Shown here in pieces: positions 36,376 through 47,905 of a stretch of 64,000 nucleotides of DNA. Every line of letters starts with the position of its first letter. The stretch's first letter is position 1. The stretch is from assembly GCF_003945595.2 (NCBI RefSeq), contig NW_024104321.1, positions 681,001 to 745,000 of the forward strand. The letters are read 5' to 3'. Under the pieces are notes generated by a model. It was not told where the DNA came from. It saw nothing but the letters and a program-made list of their open reading frames with translations, and did not search any database. A program made the position numbers and the translations under genes. This stretch comes from Pipra filicauda. Taxonomy: Eukaryota > Chordata > Aves > Passeriformes > Pipridae.

Positions 36376-39300
36376 CTACTGGATCTGTTAAGTGTTCTGG
36401 ATACCCAGTTTGAGGTTCTTCAGCGCCGTGTGCTGTAGGGGAGAGCAGAGCAGTCCATGGCACTGGCTTCTGTGTTGTGTTTCAGGAGAAATTTCAGCAG
36501 AGTTGGGCTTCTGGGCACCCAGAGTTACTTACTCTTTGCATTACTTGTCTGAAACCATTACTTGATCTGTAAGATTACAAATGAACTTTGCGTGGTGGTA
36601 GAAGAGCACAATTGTCAGGCTCGGTGCTGTTTGAGAGGGCTGCACCTCCTTCTCCTGGTAGCTCATGGAGCTGTACTTCCACATACCAGAGCTGAATTTA
36701 TTTCTTTTGTGCTGTTGCTATTTTTATTTTTTCTCTACTAGTAATTTCTTGTTTACTGCCAGTTATAGGCAGAGTGTGAAGAAAGAGCCTCATTGTGAGC
36801 TTTAATTGCAAAACAACTTGATACAATAAGTTGCTGGAGACCTTGGGATTTGAGAGGAGGCTCTTCAACTGGAGGTTCACAGACCTGAGTTTTGTCCCTG
36901 TGCTGCAGCACACCACCTGTTAGTAATGTTCTTGCAGCTGATTTAAAGCTGTAGTGTCAAAAGAGACACTGAAACAATCCAACTTCTAAAAATCTCCTGC
37001 CCAAATTCTTATGGCTTGAAGCTTGCAGCCTTACTTGAGCTTTTCCATGATATTGCGTAATTAGTTGTGCATTTATTTCTGCTTCTTTCTCTTGGGATCT
37101 GGCAATCTTGTGAAATTTTCATGAGGAATAATTACCTGGTAGGACTCACACATCTGAATTAATTTAAATTATCCAGCCAGCTATTTAGGTATTAATGTGG
37201 ATAAATATTCTGGAGCTATGCCTGCAACTTAACTGTGCTTGTAAATGGGCACATAGTGGAAGTCAAAGGTGGCAGGAAATCTTTCTGAAGTTCAAAAGGA
37301 AATACCATCAGCAGTGGACACAGTTATTAAGAGTACTGCTCATATGGTTCTCATTCATTATGGACATCCCTTTGGAAGCAGACTGTAACAAGCTCTGCTG
37401 CATTTTTGCATGTCGACAATACTGAGCTGACAAAGACCAAAAGAAGTGTGGAAATAGAGGAGCGAAAGGAATTGGTATTGATTACCTCTTGGAGGAGATG
37501 CTGAAGATTAAGGAAGAAAAATGTATTTTGGTAACCCTTCAAGCGTACTGCAAATTCATGCTGATATGCTGTAGGGTCAGGCTGGTATCATTCTTGGTTA
37601 AAGAAAGGGGGTTGCTGTAATGAACTGAGATTTGAGGGAGTGGGATTTTAATATGCTTAATTAACTGCAGTGAAGTTCGAAATGATGATTCAAGAAGCAG
37701 GGATATGTTTTACCTTTTGAAGTCCATTGCCCTTTCCAGCTTATCAGTACATCTCTGCTGGGGCTTAAGGCACTACTCTGTCTTCTGTAAGTCATTTGGA
37801 AAGCATGTCTAAAATTTGACTTGTTACCCTTTCAGTTCTAATGCTTTATTAGAATTTTCTTCATGTACTTATAATCCTCCAAGGCTTGGGAGCCTTCCTG
37901 TGCATCTCCAGTGCAGATTCTTATAGTTCTCCCTTTCTCTGTGATTCTTCTAGCAATGCTGGGTTCACTGTCTTACTGTCCTCCTGTTTTGAAACCACAT
38001 CCTGCTAAAGGAATAATCTCCGCATTTAGTGATACAGGGCCTTTCCCCTTCTTTCAGATCTCTCCTTAGTATGTGTTTTGTGAGTCATGAAGCACACATG
38101 ACTCAAATAGTTTTTCTGCCGCAAGATTACAGTTTGGAAAATGTGTGCACTCGCTTCGTAGGAAAATGCAGCCATAATTTGATTCTTACTTCTGAACTGT
38201 ACATTCCAAATGTATTCTGGTGGCCCTTTTAAGCCAGAGCAATAACCATGTGTACATAGCCCTGAATTGTCATTGTAATGGTTTTATAATCCAGATAAAT
38301 GCCATCTACATAGACTTTCCTATATGTGACTTCCCCATATAATTCCTTGGATTTTTAAAAGAATCTTTTTTAAAGGATTTTGCGCCTCGCAAAGCACCAT
38401 CCACATCTTTCGTGGTTAGCAAATACAAATTAACATTTATTGTTTTAATTTTATTTTTCCAGTCCATTTCACCACATAATTGTTGATTGCGTAATTATAT
38501 CTGCTAGATTTGCACACACTTATTTGTATTCTATTTAGGAGAAATTTGTCTAACTGAAATTTAGAAGGGGTCATTTTCTGTGACAGTGTTACTGTTTCTT
38601 ATAGATGCTTTTCTTTGGCTGGAACTGTACTAGATACACTGTTTTTGACATTTTAGACTATAAACACTGCAATGTACAAAAATGATCTGTAAAAAACAGG
38701 GATATGCAATAATCTCATTGAGAAAGAATTGGGATTTCAATCAGTTTTGAAAGTGAAATCCTGAGTGAAACACAGGGACCTTGAGAGTTACTAACACAGT
38801 AAAGAAAGAGGAAAGATGCTCATTAAAGTAACTGTGGTTATGTCTGTAAAAGAGTATAATTAGATATCCAGCGAGGTCAGATGGCACTGTCATTTAATAG
38901 CTTTGAAAATCATCAGTTTTATTCTTGGAAACTAGTTTGCAACAGTTTACTGTGTCTTTGGGCTTGATGTTTTTAGTTTTCATTTCTCCACTGGCAGAGG
39001 AAGGACAACTCAGATTCTAGAATTCAAGTGGTCCACATTGGTTGAGTTCATACTTCCACGGCACTGTAGGATCTCCTCACTCTAGGATCCCAAAAGAGAG
39101 CTTCTGTCGATCTCATACATATTAGATTTTGGAAGTAATTTAAATTACTTCATTAAAATCAATATTTGATTATTTTACACCGAGATCAGCGTTTCACTGC
39201 ATTGTATCTTCAGAAACAAAAGCAGTCCTTTGCATTTTTAAAGGGGATCTGTGCAGTAACAAATGTATATTTTACTTTTATGAATTCCTAATAGTCAATA

Positions 39301-40295
39301 TGAGCACTTCATTGTCCCCTTGCAAATAGAGAAGTGAGATGGGAATACTATTTGTGTTTCTCATGTTAAATTTTTAACGTATTTTGAAGAATGCTTATCT
39401 ATTTTTGTTAATTTACTTACATCTCTCTTTACATTATTCTCTAGTTGGAAAAGCGAATATGTATTTGGGTTTTCTATATTTATTAAGTGAGGCTGCTGCA
39501 CAAGAGATGAATCTGTGCATGAAACTTTGACGGAGAGCTTGGTATGAAAGCAGAGTCTACAGAGCATGCCTAGCAAATTCTCTGCTGGGAAGGCTGGTGT
39601 TACAGTCTTTCTTTGCCCTCTTCAGACTCCTGCATAGATGGAACCGCATCTTGGGTTGGATTTGCATGGTTGCTTCTCAGCTGACCCGCCAGTCTTCTGC
39701 CTGTGGCATGTCAATTGATAGAGTAGTAATTTCCTATTCCTTTCATTTTTAGGAAGGAAAGTAATGGTATTTAATCTCCAGAGACCAGCAGAAACAGAAT
39801 CCTTTCATTTACGTTGCCTTAAAGGTTTTGATTCAAACTGCTCTCATGAGTCTGTAAAAGCTCCAAAGATAAAAATACTACCTAAATTTCAGGTATCGAC
39901 CTGCATCTCTCTGTAGAGTTGCAAGAGAAATGATACACTCTTTCCTTAGTTAACTTCTATGTTTTCTCAGAAAGAGCTTTGTGGATGCTGCTAAATAACT
40001 TGCTTTTTCTTGAAGGAATATAGAAAATCATCATGCCTTGATTTCATCCTGACAGCAGCAGATATGATTGCATGGTTTTGTCTGGGACATTGGTTCAAGA
40101 CAGTCTTGAAATAATGAGTGTCTATTGCTTAATCACCAGGAATGTTAAATAGTTTTGTCACAAGTGTTTTTCTTTTTGGAGCCTGTAAGTGTTTTTGCTG
40201 TCTTGCCACACTAGATATAGAATAGATGCCTTGATGAATTACCCAATGGGGATTCTGCTGCAGAAATTGATGCTTACTGAATCAAAATCAAAGCC

Positions 40296-40318
40296 TTTTT
40301 TTTTTTTTTTTTTTTTTT
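40296..40318. repeat. Poly-T run (23 T)
   Basis: The longest homopolymer noted in the window. It could be the reverse of a retroposed poly-A tail, but no recognisable retrocopy lies beside it. Confidence 0.95.
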
Positions 40319-42219
40319 GCTCCTTTAGTCATTACAGTAAAACTGCTGGGTTTTAAGTATGTCTGCTTACCAGTCTGGATATGTGCACATTGTTGCATGC
40401 AATTGCTGGCTTTTGGATGGCTTTTTGCCACAAAATAATATGATGATGCAGATGTTCTGATGCTGTTTTTTAAAACAGCTGATTGTGGATCTGATGCTGA
40501 AAGCTGATCAGGAACTAGTATATATCATCTTGTGATCCAGACTGGTTCCTTTGGGAGTCAGCTCTACTGTTTCAGTGTGTTGTAATTAAATTGAGTGCTG
40601 TTAAAGTGTCAGAAATTACTTTATAAGGCAGGATAATGGACTTAAATAGACTTATTTGCACAATGCAAATCATAATCTAGCAAATTACACTTAAAGGCTG
40701 TGTATTAAGAAACAAAAAAAACCCCAATATTCAATAGGAAGAGAAAAAAGAAAAAAATTGGTCTCATTTCTGAGTCAGTCCCTAAGATATCCTTGCATTA
40801 AAGTCTATCTGATCTTAACAGATGCTAGAATAATGCCTATTATTTGTGAATAAGTCATAACATGCTCTGTTTGAAAGGAAAAGGTAACTGTTTTTTATTT
40901 TAGTTAAGATTGGATGTGTGGTGGGAAATCCCTGTCAACTAGACCTTTAATAGTTGGAAAAACCCTTCATATGCATTCAAGAGATAACTTCTGTATCTAG
41001 CTCTTATCAGGTTTTGAGCAATGTTAATTCTCAGAAAAGTTTGTGTGAGTTGTGAATATTCAGCATCTTTTAGAATTAGACTATATTTATGAGAAGGTTA
41101 ATGTTATTAGGAAAATAATAGATTTACATGCATAGCTGTTTGTAAATCAGCAGGTAGTTTCTAAAATACCAGAAATTAGCAAAATGTTTAGTGATGTGGC
41201 TTCTCTCTGAAAAACAAACCTGTTTAAAAATACTTGAACATTGAAACTTCAAATGTTTAAAGCTGATTTCTTTGTCTTCAGCCATCTCAGGTCTTTCTTA
41301 ATTGTGTTTGAATTCACAGACTCTTACTCTTCAGTCTTGAGGACCTTATTTTGCATTTTGAAGGGCCCAGTAAAAGGAAAAGAAAAAGAAAATAATTTTC
41401 TTGCAAACCATATGTTTCAATAGGAGGTATATTTCTATGAATAGATAGGAAAAATTCAGATGATACCAGAAAACATGTGCTTTAATTTTGTATGTGTATG
41501 CACATATTTTCTTACAGAATACTAGATTACATTTTTCTTCAGTCATATAAAACCTGCTTGGGACTGAATTAATAAATGATGCAAAGCAATATTAAAAATT
41601 CTGCATGTCTTTAGAATCATACATACTGTTCCAAGAAAATTGTTAGCCATAAAAGCCAAGGAATGTCATTAGAATAATATATATTTAAAAAAATCAAAAT
41701 CATGTGATCTAATTTTCCTGTGTTCCATTTTCACACTCTGATTTAAAATTAAACCCTTCCCCTACTCTATAAATGGCTGTTGAACTGTGTACATCTCCTC
41801 TGAAAAGGTTTCCAGTGTGGTGAAAAAAGAAATTATATTCAAAGATCTTTAATCCAGTTTCCTCTGGTTTATTTGCATCTTTGCTGCTGCCTCCCAATTC
41901 TTCATTCACCAATAGTACTGAGGGGCAAATTTGTGCTGCACTGCTTATATATAATTTAAAACTATTGTTTCTAGCTTTAAACCCAAAGTCTTTCTTCATC
42001 TATCATTTATCTCATGATGTTATCTTTTGTACTCGATACCCTTCAGTAAGCACAGCCTGACACGTCTTGTGGCCTTTACCTTCTGCGATAAAAAAGATTG
42101 AAAAGAAGCTTGGCACCACCTGGTGAAGATGAGGCAACCCTGGAGAACTGTGCTTTGGGAGCAGGTGACTGATGCTAAGAAATGTGCCAGTCTGGGGACA
42201 CAGCTGAGGGGTTGTAGTA

Positions 42220-42239
42220 GGGAAGGGGGAGGGGAGGGG
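42220..42239 (+). other. G-quadruplex motif on the + strand
   Basis: Four G runs of 3, 5, 4 and 4 are separated by loops of 2, 1 and 1 bases, which is a very compact arrangement favouring a stable quadruplex. In pre-mRNA it would lie in the intron between exons 1a and 2. Confidence 0.75.
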
Positions 42240-43384
42240 AAGAAAAAAAAGAGCAGGAACATTAATACATCTTCCTGAGGTTTGATGGGACATATACTGC
42301 CTACTGTTCCATCTGGTGCTTATGAGAGCATGGCATATTAGCATGCTGCAAGTTCATAATGTATTCAGGGCGAGAAAACACCACTTGCATACCAATTGAG
42401 GCGTCCTCTTTCTCGGAGCTGCCTTTGAATTTCAATGATGTTTATGCCTTCTAAGCCATGACTGAACTGAGCATTTCCGCTTGTGGAGAAATAACAGCAG
42501 TGAGGGACTCTGGCTCGTGTGGCTTTTCTTTCCTCTCTCTTTATTTTCCCCCTCCTTTTCTTAGTTCTTTTCTTCCTGCTCTCTCCTTCCAATTTGTTTT
42601 GTTTAGGGAAGCTCGAAGATGGCTTGAGGTTTTTGGACTAGCTAATTACAGAGCTTCTGTTAATATTACATTAACTTCTTTTTAAGGTTGTAGTCTATTG
42701 TCTTTTTGCTTATCTCAAAATGCTTAAATGTATTTTTATGATATTTTGATGAAATTACTCTAAAAGCAGTGTCATGAAGCATTTAGAAAATAGCACATTG
42801 AAATTCTGCTTTATATTCAGATTTCCTGTATTGCTAAATCAAAGAACAAACAATACCCTGAATTCCACATTTCATGGTAAATTATTTGTACCCCGCAGCT
42901 TGAAAGACTTGATTTTAACTTCAAGAGTGCTACATAATAGGATAAGTATCTGAAGTTGAGCAGGTATGTAAGTCTTTGTAGGAGTGAGGTCTTTTTGTCA
43001 ATTCCTTGCAGGAAATATACTGATAAGTTCGTTTTATTTCTCCCTACCCTGTCCTCTTTGAAACTCTGCTGAGATTGACACTTGACTGGAGACAATCTCA
43101 AAACTGTGCCATAGACACTCTCGACTGCACATTTTGTTTCTGAACTTGTCTAAGATTGTGATCTCTTCATGGCTCAGTGCTGTGAATCGCTCTGCAGCCC
43201 TCTTTCCAGCGGGTTTTCAAAGTGTGAAGTTTACACGCAGGGTAGGATATTTGATGTGGGATTTTCAAGTGTCTGGAGTAATACAAGAGTACGTGTCTCA
43301 TTGGCTTTGTTGATGACTGATCTTCTAAACTGCTTCACGTGTTTTGAAAGACCTACCCCAAAAAAGGAGACTAGACTTGCTGCT

Positions 43385-44006
43385 TGTCGTGGTTTAACCC
43401 CATCTGGCAATTAAATCTCACACAGCTGCTTGCTCACTCCCTACCAGCAGGTTGGGGGGAAGAGGATTGGAAGGGTAAAAGTGAGAAAATTCGTGAGTTG
43501 AGGCAAGAACAGTTTAATAATTGAAATAAAACTGTAGTAGTAATTGCGATAATAACAATAACAACAACAATAATAATAATAATAATAGTGGTTAATTGTA
43601 ATGAAAAGTAAAATAGCAAAGAGAAAGAAATAAAACCCAAGAAAGTCAAGTGATACAACTGCTCACCACCAACTGATGCCCAGCCAGTCCCCATGCTGAA
43701 GCCTCCCAGCCAAGCTTCCTCTCTGTTTTATTGCTGAGCATGACATCACGTGGTTTGGGATGTCTCTTGGGTCAGTTGGGGTCAGCTGTCCCAGCTGTGT
43801 CCCCTCCCAACTCCTTGTGCACCCTCAGCCTGTTTGCTGGTGGGTAGGGTGAGAAACAGAAAAGGCCTTGACTCTGTGTAAGCCCTGCTCAACTACAGCT
43901 AAAACATCCCTGTGTTACCAACACTGTCTCCAGCACTAATCCAAAACACAGCCCTGCACTATCTGCTATGAAGAAAATTAGCTCTACCTCAGCCAAAATT
44001 GGCACA
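43385..44006 (+). mobile_element. Solo LTR of an avian endogenous retrovirus, ERVL-like
   Basis: A 622-bp element beginning TG and ending CA is flanked on both sides by the same 5 bp, CTGCT (43380-43384 and 44007-44011), a target-site duplication that fixes both ends. The content resembles a common avian LTR: a GTGGTTTAACCCC start, a CAGCTGCTTGCTCACTCC block, an AACAGTTTAATA block, AATAAA at 43525-43530, a CAGCCAGTCCCC block and a CTGTGTCCCCTCCCA block. A 5-bp duplication fits ERVL-type integration. No internal retroviral genes are present, so it is the product of recombination between two LTRs. Family assignment is from memory; the boundaries are seen directly. Confidence 0.88.
43551..43587. 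repeat. AAC/AAT trinucleotide repeat inside the LTR
   Basis: A run of AAC-type units passes into AAT units. It sits where related avian LTRs have a similar AT-rich trinucleotide stretch, so it was probably expanded from the element itself. Confidence 0.9.
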
Positions 44007-47000
44007 CTGCTTGAAGAAGGAAGAATATTAAAACATCATCATCTCTAATACAGACCCACTTAATGCATTTGGTATCTAGTCCTCTACCTGCCCAGCTGGA
44101 CTCTTTCAGCTGCCCAGAACCAACTGCGGTTTGAGGCTTTAGCTTAATCTTTAAAGCATATGACTGTCATGCTAATATAACTTTAATAGAAATGTACTAG
44201 GTAGCACTTTGAACTCCTTCACTCTAATTTAGTATTAATCCACTTGATTACTAGAAAAGAAAAGATCTTGCTCTAGTTATGATCCATTCTTTCAAATACA
44301 TCCAGCCGTGACTTTTATAAATATGTATTTGCAGACAGTCATTTAGCTACTCTTGCACAGATAAGAAACGAAAAAATGCATTACTCATCTTGACAAAGAA
44401 TAAATTGACTTCTTTTTGTTCACTATCTGAATATCTGTTGTCTGATGGCTTAAGAACATTCGTTGTTTATTGACAGTGCATTTAAACCTAGGTATTAATG
44501 CTTTGGCTTAAATGGTAATTATTTTTTTTCCTTAATACATTCAGGAAGGCTAATGTTTCTGAATAGGAATGTGGAGGAGGTAGCATGGGTAATTCAAGCA
44601 AGTTTAGTCAGCACTTACAAGATTCTTGAAATGTTTCTTGATGTCCTACAGAACTGTTAACATCTGCACGGCTTGTGAGAAGAGCCACATTTATTGCAGC
44701 TGTATGCTAGCTATAATGCAAAAGAAAAAGGGGGGATCAGAGTTAAGAATGAAGCAGCTGGCTTTTGGTACAGAGATTTGTAATTTTACTCTCATTACAG
44801 ACTAACAGTAAACTCTATTTGGGCTCTTTTGAATCAGCTTCTTTGAGATGGCAGGTTGAAGGCTTGGGAGTTTAGCTGTCAGTAGATGCAGTCCAACAAA
44901 ATACACACAGTTTCAAAGAAAAGAAAACAAAGCTTTTAGATAAATAATCACAAGTGAAGTTCAGCCTTTCAAGGAGCTGTTTGTTCCAGTATGACATAAC
45001 ATGATGTAGAGCATGTATTTAAAGTTTACATTTGAGATGGTTTAAAAAAAAGAGAAAGGGAAATTGTTTTAAATAATAAGAAAAAGAAACAGAAGAAGTG
45101 GGAGAGCAATAGATAGAAGGCTGATGATTCCCTGCAGAGCCAATGGGGCCATGCAGTTTCTTGTCCCTGTTCTTGCAAGGGTTTGGGATTGCTGGAGGAA
45201 AGGAAAGGTGTGTTGAGAGACTCCTGAGATCCTGGGCCTGACTGAACAGTGTAATAATACCTCTCTGGGTTTGTTTTATCTCTTCTCTCTTTTTGTGCTA
45301 GAAGAGAAAGTGAGAGAAGAGCTATCAGTATAGAAATCTCATTTTCAATTTTGCTCCTTCCTGTGTAAAAAACATGACATACAGATTTCCAAAATCAGGA
45401 TTTTTTGTCCAAGTTTGGGACCCTCCTTGCCCATTTCTTTCTCAGTCATTAAGACAGATTTAAACCCAAGCTATGTCAATATTTGTTAGTTGTCACAATC
45501 TTTGTCTAGTTTCAGCTAAGATTGAAGATTTTTATATTTTCATTTTCTTATTTATCTATTTGATATTAATGAAAACTGATATTTCTTTTGTTTCTTCTGG
45601 TTAATGTAGCTTGGTATGCTTCCTCTAACCTTTTTACCCTGCACATTTAAAGTGAAGCTATTCTGGTTTTGCTCAGTTAATTTCTTTACAACATGACCAA
45701 GCCATTCACAGTGGGAGTGCCAGGGTCTGTTTCTGCCTCTCCTGCTGTTTCTTAACAACCTCAGCAACTGGGGAAGCTGCAGATCTCTGCTCCTGTTCTT
45801 TATTGCTCTCCTTAAATGGTGCTTCTGAATAATTTTCTGATATTTTCTATTGCTTGTTCACTTATAGCAATAGCACAAACAGCTACCCATTAAGAAACAG
45901 GGCCAAGAAGGACCATTGAGATGAAGAGCATCCTGTTGTTGCAATAACTCTTTTAAGGAGTTTGTTGGGGTATCTTTATCTACCCACACGTTTTTGTTGT
46001 CCATACTTGATCTATAGCAGATGTCCACTCTGATGGCCTTCTATGATTTTAATCTATTCTGTCTAACCTTAGACTTTTCACTGTTACACTCATCATTATT
46101 TAATTATAGCATCGGGCATTGTAAGAACTCTAACATATAATTGCTATCTCCTTTCCATTCTCCTGACACCAGAGCACAGGCAAAACTGAATTTTTTAACA
46201 CTTCATGTGTGGAAATAACTGCATTTGATTCATCAGTGTTTGCCACCTCATACCTTCTTCTAGTTTCTGAAAGTTTATTTCCACTTGGTGTTTTGAAAAC
46301 ACATTTTATCTTAATTTTGTGCAGATTGTTGGTACTGAACAGAATTATGTGCAAGCCGCAGTAGCTCTGTAAGTCAGGGCTCATAATCACCTTTGGAAAT
46401 GACCTGCTAAGTTTCTAATAAGTCATTTGTATGCACGGTTACTGAGGCTACTTGCTCTGTTGCAATAATTATGGAAAAGATAATGGATGGGAACTCATTT
46501 CAGGACAGTTATTCTTGTTAACTGTTTAGTATTTAATCCAAGTATGCTGTTTTCTCATTTTTAGTTTTACTTTCATCATTTTGGAGTTTGCTGGGGATAG
46601 CTGTTGCAGTTAAGCAGTTCTTAATTTCTTCATATCCAAGCAATTTAAAGCCTACCAGACAACTACTGATGTATTTCACATCTTCTGTTCCAAGGGAAGA
46701 CCATAAAGAAACATGTTCTCACAAGAGATCCCAGTGCAGTCACTATCTCTCTATCGTTTTGAATTGTCTCTGCCCTTGGGGTTTAGCACGTATGTGGGTG
46801 CTGGAAGGATGTTTATAAAGATCTATGTGAGCCACCCTAGCATTTTTTTTCCCTTTATTTCTTCCCTGCTTGCCATTTGATATCTCTGACTGATTATAGA
46901 TGTGAAGCAAATACCAGGTTTTGTTCGGTTTTCAGTATCCTGGTGCAAAAAAGAAATGGTGTTAAATTTTGGCAGGGTATTTTCAAATTCATGCATTATC

Positions 47001-47454
47001 ATGTGGCTGTAGTTGTGAGAGCACAATCCGGGTTCCTATGACTGGATATAGTGTGCAGTTGTAGTCATGACACTGCCTGTTGTGCTGCCTGCTGCAGTTC
47101 CACTTTCTCCAAAACAGGGTTAGGTGTGGGGGGAGGTGTAAACGGGGGAGGCGTGGGGAACATCTAACTTGTTTGACTGGGGTAGAGAGGTGATGATAGG
47201 AGGCACTGAAGAAGGTCTTCTGTTGCAACTAGTGCTGCCTATTTGCTCTTTTGAGAAAGAAATGGTTATAGCTGTTTGGTATTGTGCAAACAGAATAGTT
47301 CATACTGATTGTGTACGTACACACGCGGTATCATAGGCTTTCCTTCCTATATTGCATGGCTGAAGATATCGGAAAGAACTTCTCTTAAAGCATCTCCTCT
47401 TGGCTTTTTGAGTACCTTGCCATTTATTTTGAATTTTCCGTCTGGGAAGGGAGT

Positions 47455-47670
47455 TTTTCCCTGCGCCGCCGCACAGTGTCGGCTCCCTCTAGTGGTGTCA
47501 CGCTCACCTGTAGACGTTCCCGGGCGGCGCCGCGCTCTGCCCGGGGACCCGGTGCTCCAGCGGGGCATCCCGGGGCCGCCGCGTCCCCGCGGGCAGAGCC
47601 TGCCTTGCCGCCCCCTTCGGATACCCTCTGCCCCGCCGCAGGGTTTCCATCCTTCCCGAGAACCTTCTTC
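47455..47670. promoter_or_regulatory. Small intronic CpG island with CTCF-like motif
   Basis: A block of about 215 bp, dense in CG, stands in AT-rich intron 11 kb upstream of exon 2. It contains TCCCTCTAGTGG (47484-47495), an 11 of 12 match to the reverse of the CTCF core CCASYAGRKGGC. On the minus strand CTACAG|GTGAGC (rc of 47502-47513) is a near-consensus splice donor, so the island could be the promoter and first exon of an antisense transcript. No comparable + strand donor is visible. A role as an alternative RUNX1T1 promoter, an insulator or an antisense promoter is inference. Confidence 0.55.
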
Positions 47671-47869
47671 TCTTTCTCATAAAAATGGCCTCTCTTCTGG
47701 TTAATGCATTTCTCGGGAACACAAAATGTATGTACCCAAGAAGACCCAGAGCCAAATGTTGGGGGTGTTTTCACAGCACAGAGAGAGTTAAATCTGCATT
47801 TCATAAGATTTTTTTTCATGTACAAGAAAACTTGCCATACAAAACCAAGTAAGTAAAACTTGATCACAT

Positions 47870-47905
47870 ATGTGTGTGTGTGTGCGTGTGCACATACGCG
47901 CACAT
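47870..47905. repeat. TG-rich microsatellite
   Basis: A TG dinucleotide run continues as an interrupted purine-pyrimidine alternating stretch with CG steps, a composition able to adopt Z-DNA. Confidence 0.85.

Noticed and set aside
40296..40318. Poly-T run as the tail of a minus-strand retrocopy
   Set aside because: No gene-like sequence adjoins it and no flanking target duplication was seen.
46030..46060. TTCTATGATTTT resembling a CR1 tail, also TTCTATGATTTA near 19196
   Set aside because: Only the terminal motif resembles CR1; the sequence upstream does not follow the CR1 3' region in either place.
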